From positions 20,218,607 to 20,282,606 of the forward strand of contig CM026568.1 in NCBI GenBank assembly GCA_015143295.1: a stretch of 64,000 nt of DNA. Reading direction: 5' to 3'. Below, one piece after another: positions 36,403 to 48,440 of this stretch; the first letter of the stretch is position 1; each line of letters opens with the position of its first letter. The stretch comes from Tetracentron sinense. Lineage: Eukaryota; Streptophyta; Magnoliopsida; Trochodendrales; Trochodendraceae. The position numbers and the translations under genes are program-made. The notes under the pieces are model-generated. The model was not told where the DNA came from, searched no databases, and worked only from the letters and a program-made list of their open reading frames with translations.

Positions 36403-38229
36403 TGATGTTTATTTGGTCCAAAAATAAAAATAAAAATGTTTGCTCGTCTGAGATATAGGTGGGATAGCCCCATTGGTATGAGTTCAAGGCGGCGCCCATC
36501 AGTTGGATGGGTGGTGAGGCTCCACCATCTGTTGTTTATTGCCCTATTGACAATCGTCAAATTAATCAGAGTCTATTTTCTTTTGGCACATGGAAGTCTC
36601 AATGGATTGTTTTGGTGCCGAAAAAGAAAAAAATGTTCAGTCCTGGTTAGGGTGATCATCTTTAAGTGCCAGTTTGAGGTCTTTGCCGATTAGTTGGATC
36701 ATGGATGGGTGGAATGGATTGAGGGTGGAGAGGTACCCTCACCCACATTTGTTGTTCATTACTATCCAATTAGTGATCCCATCTATAAAATGCAGATATG
36801 AATTGAGGTTCTGGAGCAGCACAACATTTCCAAACGACTAGATTGCACCCTCTATAATGCAGCTTCAAGTTCTCTCTTCTAAGGAAGCCTGACGATAAAC
36901 CCGCTAAATAAATTAAAAAAAAATAAAAATCAGAACTCCCAAATTGACTGTTCCATTTTGGAACTTTCCCAAGCTGACTGCAGACTTGTTACTCCAGCTA
37001 CAAAGGGACTACTGTAGCTATTTTGACATCCTCCTAGTTTTGTTCGGCTACCAATTGACAGGATCTGTACAAAATGTATTGAGAGAGTATGTCTTCTTGT
37101 CAGAACTCACAAGGCAGGGCAAATAAGGGGAGGAACCATCCAATTGAAAATACAAGGGATTCTTTTAAGGGGAATGCTAGACTGACTCTCCAGAAATCGG
37201 ACTCGCCCCTTTTGCATAAAAAGAAAAAAAAGAAAAAAAAACACAGCTCTCTTTGACCCTCTAAAAAAAAGAATAAGGCAAGCCTGCTCTCCAGAGAGTT
37301 GGCCTACACTCCCTTTCTTTTAATCTAGAAGCAAAATCCCATTTTTTTAAATAACAATTAAAAAAAAAAAAAAACCCTTTATGCACAACAGTCGGATTTT
37401 GAGAAACTGTTCAATTCAGTCATATGCCTTATTCATGTCCAATTTATTGGTACATTGTTTACTTTGTATTTATTATCATACATATTATGAGTACTCGCAC
37501 AAAAAGAATCTCCTCTAGGGAACCCAACAAGATTTTTGAGACTACCAATGTCAAGCTACAAAGGGATAAATCACCTAAATGAAAGACTAAAATATCATCT
37601 GATTTGCAGAGTACTCTCAAGTCATACACGATACAGCCATGGAGTGGACATATAGGAACTGCATTTGTAGAGAGCAAAGTATGTATGCACAACCTTCCGT
37701 ATTATGAACATATATATTGTTTTCTACATTATAACAGTATCTGATCACCCAAAAAAAAATTGGAATACCAAAATCCACAAGTGGTGCAGACAGCTCAATC
37801 CCCTTGAAGCAATTTCTTGAAAGAGTAACAAAAATCTCAGTGGGCAACAATTGCTGTATCATCTAAGAAAAACGACACAACCATGCTGTTCCTCCTAATA
37901 TTTGTATAGAGAAGACTACATCATTGTGCGAAGATCTGTCAAATGAGCCAAAAAAAATTCGACCATCAGGATAAAATAGACAGCTTAGGCTAGCAATAAA
38001 TTAATGTAAACTAGCATAAAATGCGAGGTAGTCTTTCAAATCACAAAAATAACAAAAAGCTTCAGCATAAGAAGCAATGAAGAATAGTCTGCATAATTGA
38101 AGAGAACTTACATTCGTTCTGGAAGAAATTTGCATCAGGCTAGGAGATGGATGGAAAGAGAAAATTTGTTATGTTCCTTAGAACTAGTGTTATAAAAATA
38201 GGAAGTGGAAAATTAGCCCAAAAGTATTT
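36403..38229. other. Intergenic spacer between convergent genes
   Basis: It holds the presumed 3' UTR of the heat stress factor gene at the right end. No coding gene, RNA gene or resolved transposon was seen. A-rich runs occur at 36911-36930, 37217-37240 and 37360-37375. Short frames (for example minus 37617-37862) have no family resemblance. Confidence 0.6.
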
Positions 38230-41200
38230 CTAAGCCATGGGAAGTGCCCTGAAATTCATCTTCAGTGTTTCATGGCTGTTGGTTTCGGAAGCTAGAAGTC
38301 CCATTTGTTCTGTTAAAAGTTCCAAATTTTGAGACTTCTCCGGCTGAGTACCATGCTCCCTTGATTCCATCTCAATCCAAGTGACCATGGGCTCTTGGGT
38401 TTCCGTCTCAGTGCCATCAACATTCTCTATGGATGGACTATCCAGAAGAAGCTGTTCCAATATACCGTCATCCGAAAAATCTGGGAAAATTATTGGGCCA
38501 TCATTTTCTGAAGAAAGCAAGTCTTCTTCCATTGGCAATGACATGAAATCAATGTCCACAAAAAAATCATTCACCCCATTTGGAGAAGGATCAACTTCTG
38601 GTGACATGTCTGAATTTGTTATTGGCACAAGTAGAGGCTTTGGAGTCTCTTTCATCAGTGGCTGGTACCTTACTATCTGGCCATCAGAAACTACCGTTTC
38701 ATTACCCTCTGTACCTTGTTCAAGCATAGGAAGTTGTCTCTTCATGCCTGGTTTGGCCATGCACCAGTTATTTTCTTTTGGCTGCAGCAGCTGAGCCAAA
38801 AACCCAGGGCTTTGCATGGCCATTACCAAGAACGACAACAGCTGCTGCTGATTTTTTTCCATTCCTTGTAGGCGTTGACTCAAGCAAACCAACTTATTGT
38901 CTGCGGTTTCCTGGTACTGCCTGAGTTTAACCAACTCCTGCATGACCACATTTTTATCCCTCTTGAGACTCTCGACTTCCTCCCACAGCCCAAACTTTCC
39001 AACTTCTACACATGCTCCACCAGGCATTTTCTTTCGCTGGGACTGTTTCTGCTGAACAAGGCCCTGAGACTGTTTCCTTCTACTGACGTTCTTCAACAAA
39101 TGCTTTTGACCTTTGACAAATCGATCATTTGCAAATTCCCAACGATCTGGGTCAGATTTTCTGAAACCCTGATACACAGTAAATATAGAGTTACATGACT
39201 TAATTATTAATCTAAACAATCATCAATCTTGCAAATTAAAAATTGGAATCTAAGACCTTAATGACAAATTTGACACTTGACCTTAATATGATTTTACTAT
39301 ATGTCAAGTCAGGGATATATCTATCTGTCCTGTCTTGCCGTTCTTTAATTTAATCTCATTTCAGTCAAGAAATCATTTTTAGACTAAAATATTTGAGTAT
39401 TCCTTAGTTATCCCTAAATCTTCAAGATGTCTAAAACTACCCCATTTGGGACTATAATGCCATTAGAAATCCTGTATGATTATTAAATCTATTATGCCCT
39501 ATGTGGAGGGATTTTGGTCTCAGATTAAAGAGAAATATTAATGATTGATTAGTCTCAGTAAGTTGAGCAGTATTATTTAGTTAAATTGGCCCTAATCTTA
39601 AAAAAAAACTGTAAAATTCCATTATATTAATGGAAGGATATCGGAACCCACTTGGCAGCAGAAACTATAGTCTTGTAACAGTTGGTACATTCTATGGAAC
39701 TACGTATCACCAGTAGTTTGGCGATCCTTTGGACTAGAAAGGGAATATCTGGACCAAGTGACAAATTCCTACTCCCACAGAGCAAACATAGACTGCTTAT
39801 AAGTTGTGCCAGAAGATACCTCAGTTTTTAGGGTGGAAAATTTTCAGAGTATTATTCCACTCTGAGAAGGATGTGGAAGGTCCCACTATTTCATATTTAC
39901 CCGAGGATTTTTGGGGAAACAAGAATAAAAGGATAGATGCTCTTTAGCTATTGAACAGTCATAATTCTGGCAATGAGCCTATATGGGTATTGGACGTGAC
40001 GGCTTTCCAGGCATTAAATTGGTCTTCCCTTTCCTTCGGTCAGAGAAGGGTTCAGGATTGTCATGCAGCAGTCTGCTTCATATATTTCAGATAAAGATGC
40101 CCTTGTTATAGAATATAAAGTTCCAGGGGAAGGGATCATGGCAGGGGGGCACAGTGGAGGAGGGTGCTATCATTGCCATGGTTAGCAGTCATGGAGAAAT
40201 GAAAAATAATTAGTGGGTCTACTATGAGAAGTCATAGCAAGAGAGACCTCATATCTGCATGGTTACATTCCCTGTTAGAGCTCATCTCATATTTTAGACA
40301 CCTCCAAAATTGGGGCAGCTAAAGATTGGCACGCTTAAGCCCCTAGCCCTCTTTGGTTCAAGAATTTATTTTTTGGAAATATAAATCTTACAAGATTTGG
40401 TTGGGGTTTGTCAATAATATTTAAAATGTGCGTCTTGGTCCAAAAACCACTTTTGCGCAATGCTTTTTGGCCAGAAAACTCATTTGGATGTAAGAAATAA
40501 AAAACTCTAACCAGACATGTCATATGAGAAACCTAGTCTTCATCTCTTCGACCAATCTTGACCTCTCCATTTGAACTCAAATAACAGAAACCCTAACCAG
40601 AGAACAGACAAGGGAGGCCCAGCAGTCAAAAGTTCTGACAATCCTTGGTTGCACAATTCAAAGTTCAAACCGAGAACAGAAATCATATTCCTAATCAATC
40701 TGACAAATTTTTTTGCTTTTCAATTCACTTCAATTTGACCCATCTGAGAACCTTAATTTTGAAACAAAACCAATAAAAAAAAATAATGCAATCTAGGGTC
40801 TAGTAACCCTGAATTGGTTTACACAAGTAGAGAATCAAAAAGTAAGGAGTTCACAGCAAGTAATCAATCTAAAATCTCAACCTCGGCCTCCAATAGAGCT
40901 CCTCCAGAAAAGAAAATAATAAGAAGAAAACTCTTCACTTATATTCACTCACAGAAACTGGATAATCAACCCTATTTAATATGTTAACTCTTAACAATTT
41001 TTTTTTATCAAGCTCAACCCTTGTTTTAACTCTACTAACAAATCCTAGCCCTTTATTGTACCACTAAAAGGAAAACCATGTCATAACTTTATTTTGATAC
41101 ACAACTGAAACTAAAACACATTCCTGTCAATCACACTCGGACCCAACATAAGTCAATTAATAACACCCATAATTAATAACCCCAACAATAACTTGGCTTA

Positions 41201-41512
41201 ATGATAGGCCATTGAATCCTTTACTTTTAATGAAAAAACCAAGAAGCCTAACAATGGCATAACCCTATTTCTAGTCATTAGTTCCGTCACTAATTTCTAG
41301 ACTACTTATTGAGGTCCAAAACAACAAACTATCGACAAATGATAGAAATAGCAGTCGTAGGTGTGAAAGAGAACTTTCCAACATGTCAAAGATCACTAAA
41401 AATGGATCTGCAAACATTAAGTTATGCTTCTCGAAAGATGACTGCATTCAAAAAGCATTGTGATTGGTCAAAGTTGATGGAATGGAATATCTAACCAGTA
41501 AATCCTAACTCA

Positions 41513-41558
<46 letters not shown>

Positions 41559-44500
41559 AAGAGTACAAAAAGGATTCATAATATTGTATTGATCGAGTAG
41601 ACAAAAAGATGTTCTGCCATGTTGTTTTTATGAAGAATGAGAATTGCACGAAAGAAGAGTGCATATAGAAGTGGAGTAAAGGTGAACTTCTTCCAACATG
41701 GTTATGACTTGTAATATTCACTCCAGGTTATGGGTAATGTATGAAGAATGTTCCTGAATTGTTCAATGAAGCAAGTAAAGATCTCAAGTGGAGGCCTACC
41801 AAGTTCATCAAACGAAGAATAACGACTGAGAAATACATTCCCCACTGTTATATTTCACACTTCTAATTTCTCAATACCTTTTTCCTTACATGACAATAAT
41901 TACTATGGAAAAAGATGTAAAACAAGGTTTTCCACTTTGTTGTTTCTTGCAGCATTGTCCACAGCCATTTCTTAGCTTGGCATGAGACTAATTAGTAAAT
42001 ACTACAACCTTTTCTTCACAGGAGCCTGAATCTCTATGAAAGGGCACTAAATGAAGCTTTCGTGAAAATCATTAACTGTAAAACGCTTAAGTTGATGGAT
42101 GATCCTGAATATCTATAAAAGGACACTAAAAAAAACTTTCATAGAAACCATTAACTGTAAAACTCTAAAGTTGACGGATTACTGTTTGCGGAGATTAAAA
42201 TTTTAGATTTAAATGAAGTAGAGGAAGAAAAATTGGGGGGACCTGCAACCAACTCTTCTAGTGACTTCTTACACTATTTGATCCCTCCATAAGAAAGGAA
42301 TACCACAAACTCTTCCTCATTATTCTCTAGAGGTAGTGCACATCAACTCATAAGTGTAATCAAAAGTCAAAACTAATGTCTCCTTTTGACATTCCTTTGC
42401 ATGAACTAGATGTAAACATGTGAAAGCACCAATGGAGGCAAACTCACGTAAATATTTCCAATGCATAAATTCGAGCATCTGCATAATGTAACATGAATAT
42501 ATATAAATAAATAAATATATAATATATATACATATATATATATGTGTGTGTGTGTGCGAGCACGCTCTTATGTAGTAATGTTATACAAGCTCTTGCCCCA
42601 AATAGTTGGCATAAGGCACTGATAAAGAAGATGAACTAACGTAGACAATTTGTTAACATCCAAAAGTAAAGGGTTGTAAAATATTGCTCAGCGATCTCTT
42701 AAACTACAAGGGTAGTACCATGACAAGTGCACTTCCCTGATTGTCTCCTTCTATTGCTCAATGGATCTCTCTCGTTAGTCCATGAGTGCCAACTAATCCA
42801 ATATTCAAACACCAGGGCGTGAAAGTCTTTAAACTGATCCAATCATTCCTAAAAAATCAAACATTGCTCCAAAAGAAATGTTGACCAAACACACGCACAC
42901 CCCCAAAAAAAAAATGTAGCATGCAAAATTCATATGATTTGCAAACCCTATTTATGGCTCAATTTGGTGCTGTTAACATCAATTAATCGGTTGCAATGTC
43001 ATGGACAACATATAATGGGCCAAAGGACAAGGAGAATTATTAGTGGATCGTAGGCCACAATGGTCGGTTCTCAGTGAGATCAGTGGTACAATCCTTAGAC
43101 GTGACACCTTCAGTTTCTTTTCCTTAGGATTGTGTGGAATCCAGGCATTCCCTCAGAGGTATATTTCTTCCTATGGAATGCAACTTTAAATAAAATTCTC
43201 ACTTGTGATCACTTGAAAAATAGAGGTTGGTGGATGGCTAACCGCTGTTTTATGTGCATACAGGAGGAAGAGACAATGGATCATTTGCTCTTGTATTGCT
43301 CTTTTGTGCACAATATTTGGGGTTTTTCCTCTCAAGAGTGGGTATGGTTTGGGCCTTTCCTTCTTCCTTTCGGGACTTCTTATCTTCTTGGTCTTGGGCT
43401 GGTGTAGATAGTGTTAGGGAGTCTGTGTGGTCGTTGCTTCCTGGGGCTATAGCACAGTCCATTTGGAAAGCGAGGAATAAGAGGGTATTCAAGAACAGCA
43501 TCTCCTCCATTGCGCATCTATGCTTGGATAAGACAGCCTGTTTCGGACTGGAGTTCAGTTAGGCAATCAACGGCAGTAGCGTAGGGGTGTTGAGGGAAGT
43601 CTTAGGTCCCTAGCTTGCCGAGGGAGAGAATTATTAGTGCTTTTATTGCTTTCGTAGTATGCTAGCTTCTCAAGTTTATATACTTGTAATCTCCTTGTTG
43701 TTTTAGCTTTGTACATTATCTCTTGTTCTTTATATATTTTGATTACCAATCAAAAAAAAAGGAAAAGGAGACTTGATGAAAAGAATCCCAAAATACCATC
43801 ACCATCGTTGTCGTTATCAGTATATAAGCCTTGTCCCAACTATTTGGGGGTCACTGCACCGAATATTGTTCAAGCAAAACCATGCAACCCAATCCCTCTC
43901 TTTTTAGTTCAATCAGAGGTGTTTCATTAGCTAATATCGGTGTCAATTACTGAGAAGTGAAATATTTTTTTTTGAGAAGTGAAATATGACATACCTTTAC
44001 AAAGTGAGCAGTTTCAGAAAACAGGAAACCTAGACAGGGAATCTCTGACCTAATAAAACTAAAAAAAATGGGCTGAAACAACTCTCATAGGCACTACACA
44101 AAGGAGATGAACAAACTACCAATGCCCATATGTTACTAAATCGCTAACAAAAGTGACAACAAGATATCAAGAGGAAATATTCAGGAAAGTAGTTTTTTTG
44201 GTGTGTGTGTGGATTGGGAAATAGGTATATAATTGATTAAAAAAAAGAAAAGGTACAAAAGGAGGTTCACCAAAACATGAATAAAGCACAACACAGAAAG
44301 CAAGAAAGGTACAAGAAAGCAAGAAATTTGCAGGTAAGCAGTTTCCTCATATTGTTTTGGATGAGTAGAAATAACATTGATGGTTTAACAACTAGACAAA
44401 GACGAATGCTTCCTCTGACCCTAAAACTATAGATCTAGGTGGAGAAAGCAAAGCACAAGAACAAAAAGCATGGCACTCATCCCACTTTGCATGACCTAAC

Positions 44501-45763
44501 ACAAAGACACCTGGACACTACTCGTTCTTTGTATAATAAACGAAAATTAAGGGTAGCAATGGGTAGTGTGACTAGTGTCAGGTCAGGTTGGGTGTGAATA
44601 CCCTAAAACAGAATCTGACCCATTTATTATCGACTTATAAATGGCAACCATGAACCAATCCAAGAAGGGATCCCATCCCACAACTCCCAACTCCCACATT
44701 TTATAAGGGACTTGTCTAGAAATCATTCTAAATTGAAACACGGAATAGTTATTAAGTCTAAAACAAACGCAAACATCTCAGATTCTCAAATGGGGCATCA
44801 TAGATTTGCTGATTAGTGAACAGGCAATGCAGCTAACAAGTCACAACTTCCTTATATGATATGTAGAGTTGAAATAATTTGAATTTTCTTTGCTTCATAA
44901 TATGCAAACCATTGAGTGGCTCATCTACATACAGAAGTAAAACCCATCAAGGAGTGAATAACTATATCCAAGAATTAAACAGGCTACCCTATTGCAAAGA
45001 AAAAATTGGCATCCCTGTACAGGGGCGGAGCCACATGGGGCCCAGGGGGGGCTGAAGCCCCCCCTGAAATTTTGGAAAACAAAACCCCCCTTTTGTAAAA
45101 CTAGGGGTGCAGCCTTGGAAAAGGGGCAGTGCCGGGGCGACGGGGACTCTAGCCCCCCCTGAAATTTTGGAAAACAAAACCCCCCTTTTGTAAAACTAGG
45201 GGTGCAGCCGGGAAAGGGGCGGTGCCGGGGCGACGGGGACTCTAGCCCCCCTAAAACTTCAAAAATATATATATATTCTTTTAAACGGATACAAACAAAT
45301 GTGCTGACCCATGAACTTGGCACTCAAAAAAAAATTTCGGGGGCTCCGCCCCCGAACCCCCATTGTTAGCCCCCCCTGCAAGAGATTCCTGGCTCCGCCC
45401 CTGTCCCTGTATACAGAGCAATCCAGAACTCCCCAATTGAGGAACCAAACATATGGTCTTAAACTAATAACTGCGAACTCAAAGAATTCATATAGTAAGA
45501 GATAATAACAGCGCCTATCTACGAAAGCACAAGAGGAAAAAGCTCACGTAGGTGTTGAGCTGCCTCATGAAGCTTGAGAAATTGCTGTGCTTGAAATATT
45601 TGGGAAGCAAGTTCTGCGAAAGCTCAGTCACATCCCAGATGATAAAACTGTCACTCGTTAAGCTCCATGAAATGATCGTGTCCGTAGCGGGATCGTCAAC
45701 CATCTCATAGCACTTGGTAAGAAAAGGCGCGAGCTGAGGTCCATTTTCTATTGATTCTTCCAT
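38230..45763 (-). CDS. HSFA8: Class A heat stress transcription factor, HsfA8-like (2 exons)
   Basis: Exon 1 is 45763-45548 and exon 2 is 39168-38230, giving 384 aa including the start Met at 45763. The DNA-binding domain covers residues 11-104 ([36 protein letters not shown], then [15 protein letters not shown]). The intron splits it at the position conserved in all plant Hsfs (QLNTY/GFRK). A basic stretch at 102-119 may be a nuclear localisation signal. A class A length HR-A/B coiled coil lies at about 131-205, an acidic/hydrophobic activator (AHA-like) segment at 305-317 ([13 protein letters not shown]), and a leucine-rich export motif at 354-364 ([11 protein letters not shown]). Class A Hsfs trimerise and activate promoters with heat stress elements. 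The A8 assignment rests on the CYEMVDD..TD.IISW start and remains an inference; A5 or A4 are the alternatives. Confidence 0.93.
41513..41558. repeat. (GT)n(GA)n microsatellite
   Basis: Compound dinucleotide repeat inside the heat stress factor intron; suitable as a marker only. Confidence 0.9.
43010..43765 (+). mobile_element. 5'-truncated LINE fragment, antisense in the heat stress factor intron
   Basis: The plus strand encodes the last part of L1 ORF2: a zf-RVT region at 43132-43320 ([38 protein letters not shown]), a frameshift near 43320, then a terminal part ([12 protein letters not shown]) ending at about 43560. A 3' UTR and poly-A tail end near 43762. It is homologous to the copy at 26480-27905, but shorter. 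Confidence 0.85.
43766..43930 (+). repeat. Dispersed repeat with 'CCTTGTCCCAACTATTTGGGG' theme
   Basis: Contains a short inverted motif CCCAACTATTTGGG after TATAAGCC, a sequence type common in plant dispersed repeats. A degraded relative lies near 42585-42620. Boundaries were not resolved. Confidence 0.4.
45020..45403. mobile_element. hAT-type MITE, CAGGGGCGGAGCC family, copy 1
   Basis: Perfect 13-bp TIR (CAGGGGCGGAGCC at 45020, complement ending at 45403) and perfect 8-bp duplication TCCCTGTA (45012-45019 and 45404-45411). The interior is a ~100-bp tandem duplication (near 45055-45250) sharing 'cctgaaattttggaaaac' and 'ggggtgcagcc'. It lies ~145 bp inside the intron from the end of exon 1. 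Confidence 0.93.
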
Positions 45764-46210
45764 GATTCAATCAACCTCCTAGAGATCTCAAATCAAGATT
45801 TCTGATTCCAAAAAACCAGATTTCTCTAGGGTTTCTAGTCAAAGAAGCTAATCCAATTCCTCAAGCCTATGAGATTCAGAAGGCAATAATTGAGATAGGT
45901 GTAGAGGACAGAAGGATCGTCTGTTGATTCGACATGCCAGAAACCCTAACCCTAGAAGAAGGAGGGGAGGTTTGAGAGGAAGGGAATCCAAAAACCCTAA
46001 CCCTAGAAGAAGGAGGGGAGGTTTGAGAGGAAGGGAATCCAAAAACCCTAACCCCAGAAGAAAGTTAGGAAAGGTATAAAGGAGGGAAAGACTAAAGAGG
46101 AAGAATAGCACCGGTCGTTTAACATGTGAAAGTTTGGTTGGTTGTACTGCACGGACAGGTCTTGTGTTCAAGCCTCCTTCTTCCCTAATGCGTTCAAATA
46201 CCATTTATGT
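45764..46210 (-). promoter_or_regulatory. Leader/promoter region of the heat stress factor gene with 51-bp repeats and a possible uORF
   Basis: Just upstream of the start codon (minus strand) lie about 2.3 copies of a 51-bp unit (about 45940-46055, pyrimidine-rich on the coding strand). A 118-codon ATG-initiated frame (46204-45848) spans the repeats; because 51 is a multiple of 3 they keep the frame (repeated GLGFLDSLPLKPP). It would end 84 bases before the main ATG. Whether the transcript starts far enough upstream to include its ATG is unknown. No certain heat stress element or TATA box was identified. Confidence 0.5.
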
Positions 46211-46560
46211 TTTTTTTAAAGATTTCTCCTTTAGACCGTCAGCATCCAATTGGAAGGTGTCATACACTCCCTTCATTTCGTATCAACTAATGAATCAATT
46301 TGTATGCACATATACAAAATAGGTGTGTAGTGCCTTCCATTAGGTACTGACGGTCTCCTCATCAACACCAATGGGAGAATATCCTAAGTCATATTTGTTT
46401 ATTGGGTTAAGATATGTGTCTAGGTACCAGCACAAGGTGCATCTTGGTGGTTTAAAGGTTGCAGAGTTATTCTATTAATTTCGAGTTCGAACCAGCCCAC
46501 CAGCCCCTGATTCACATGCGCATAGTTGGACTAATCCCGATTTAAATGGATTTGTGACAC
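46110..46560 (+). repeat. SINE-like sequences
   Basis: Two stretches look tRNA-derived. Near 46125-46180 an A-box-like GTTTGGTTGG is followed by TGTTCAAGCC. Near 46440-46500 TTGGTGGTTTAAAGG is followed by GAGTTCGAACC, a good B box. Neither has a full tRNA fold or a clear tail, so they are best read as SINE remnants. Confidence 0.4.
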
Positions 46561-46564
46561 AAAA

Positions 46565-47135
46565 TGTTGAGTTGTATTCAAGCTAAGCTAGCTCGGCTAA
46601 GCTTGGTTAAGCTAATTAGTTCAATTAGTATTTCAGGCACAACGATTGAGCCAAACGTTTATTTGAGTTCAAATGTTTAAAAGCTTGACCCTGTTTGGTT
46701 CGGCTTGAGCTCAACTTGACTTGAGATATTATATTATATATAGATATATATTTGAAAATATTATTTATATCAATATATAATAATATATTTTAACTTACAA
46801 GTTTAAGAGGTAATAATAATAAAAGAAAATTGAGAAGTTAAAAGCAAAAGCCCTAATCCTAACTCTCTACTTCTAGACTAAAGACTATCCTCAAATCTGA
46901 TATATGTATATGGTTAGAATAATTTTATGTAGTTTCATGTATTTTAAAATAATATTAAACAATTTTATTAAAATAATATAAAATTGATCAAAATACCTTA
47001 AAATTCGAGTCAAGCTTGAACCAACTCGAGCTCGACTTGACTTGAATCAAGTTCAAGCTCGAATGACGCTCGAGCGATCAATTTTGTTCAAGCCAAGCTT
47101 AAGCTTGGGCAAGCTTGGCTTGAATAAAAGTCCAC
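46565..47135. mobile_element. Probable TIR element with 'TATTCAAGC' ends
   Basis: Left TTGTATTCAAGCTAAGC and right (reverse complement TTTTATTCAAGCCAAGC) termini, with GAGCTCGACTTGA-like words at both sides of an AT-rich centre, give the same architecture as the MITE at 29748-30241. No target duplication was confirmed. Confidence 0.5.
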
Positions 47136-47463
47136 ATCTAGGTATGGAAAGTTTGAAACTGTAGCACCCCAGAATTTTTTTGACATATATTAAAACCTTA
47201 AGGTCATTGTCTTGAGTTAAAAGTTGAATTTCCGAAGTCGGATTTGTTGAAAACCCGGGATGCTGAAACCCAATTCCAGACCAGTCAGCTTTAGGGGCAA
47301 TTTGATCCATGAATAATGAAGAATTGAAGGATTCTAACATGCCAGAATTGTTACTCTTCGAATGACGAGTCCAACGCAAGTTGAATCGTCAAAATCCGAC
47401 GAATGAGTCAAAAGTTATGGTCGAAATACCAAAATGGAAAAATCTAGAAAACTTTTGTCAGAT

Positions 47464-47720
47464 TTACGAACGATCGTACAGACCCTACAAACGATCGTAG
47501 AAAACTTACGATCGATCGTAAAACCCCAAAACTGGGCAACCTTATTGGATGAATTACGAACGATTGTACAAACCCTACGAACTATCGTAGGTGAGTTACG
47601 ATCGATCGTACAACTTCCGCAAATGGACAAACTCTTTATAATGTTTACGATCGATCGTAGAAACTTACGACCAATTGTAGAGATGCTACGATCGATCGTA
47701 GAAAACCTACGATCGATCAT
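47464..47720. repeat. Phased array of TACGATCGATCGTA-type dyads in the LTR U3
   Basis: Ten dyad units start at about 47464, 47485, 47506, 47554, 47575, 47596, 47645, 47665, 47686 and 47707. Within each group the step is 20-21 bp; groups of 3, 3 and 4 repeat every ~90 bp. Five units are perfect or near-perfect TACGATCGATCGTA; others vary as TACGAACGATCGTA. The step of 21 keeps both strands open, which explains the overlapping open frames at 47434-47784 (+) and 47415-47720 (-). Confidence 0.9.
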
Positions 47721-47775
47721 AAGTCGCGCGACTCAGATTTTTTATGCAGGATTTTTAGGGTTTCTACCATTTGCC

Positions 47776-47783
47776 TATAAATA
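47776..47783 (+). promoter_or_regulatory. TATA box of the solo LTR
   Basis: TATAAATA in the context GCCTATAAATAGAGG, ~55 bp downstream of the dyad array. Transcription would start around 47810. It points away from the heat stress factor gene and toward the region downstream of the KNATM-like gene. Confidence 0.7.
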
Positions 47784-48440
47784 GAGGGTGACTTTTGGGG
47801 GTTTTGGTTTACCCTAAACCTAAAAGGAAACTAAGAGAGATTGAGAGGAAGGAGTTTAGGGAGAAACCAAGGAGGGTTGTGAATTGAAGAGAGTAGAGCT
47901 CAAGCCAAGCTTAGATCATCCCTCAAGCAAGGATTCTTCATTTTCAAGGTGGGATCCTCCTCTATCAATTGGGGATTCTACTCAAGGGTTTCTTCAAGAT
48001 CAAGAGTTAATTTTTAAGGTTAGTACACCCTTCCTAGTTAACTTAGTAATAATCTAAGTTTTCTCTAAAGAATGCATGTGAATGATTATATGTATTTCAT
48101 TTTCATTAAGTTTGTGTTTTTCCTCAACAAATGAATAAGATAGATCAAGTGGGGATGAATATAAGAAATGTGAATGTTGTTGTGTGATGAAAAATGGGAA
48201 GGGCAAGGTATTCATAATGAACACACTCAATGTGTTGGATGAAATGCATGAAAGAGAACTTAAACAAATAAATCAAGATTTCGAAAGTATGAGTTACATA
48301 ATGTTTTTCAAATTGTAAGTTGTATGCATATGCTTAATTGTTCTTGAATTCTCACATGATTATGGTAGGATTCAAATGCTATATGTCATTATGATTTCAC
48401 AAGTAACTATGCACGAGCACAGATGCATATGGTGGAATTG

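Larger units (their letters stand above)
39169..45547 (-). other. 6.4 kb intron of the heat stress factor gene
   Basis: Donor GTGAGC (minus strand, from 45547) and acceptor TATCAG (to 39169). It is unusually long for an Hsf intron and has gained a LINE fragment (about 43010-43765), a MITE (45020-45403) and a (GT)n(GA)n tract (41513-41558). From 39200 to 43000 I see no gene; short frames there have no family resemblance. Confidence 0.85.

Noticed and set aside
44925-45323. 132-codon minus-strand frame with repeated FPKFQGG motifs
   Set aside because: It lies in the internal tandem duplication of the CAGGGGCGG MITE and follows from that repeat.
46440-46500. Possible tRNA gene (good B box GAGTTCGAACC)
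   Set aside because: No acceptor stem, anticodon arm or full cloverleaf could be drawn; treated as a SINE remnant.
47415-47784. Overlapping open frames on both strands (about 100-116 codons)
   Set aside because: They are a by-product of the 21-bp palindrome step, which keeps several frames open. The residues are simple repeats with no family resemblance.
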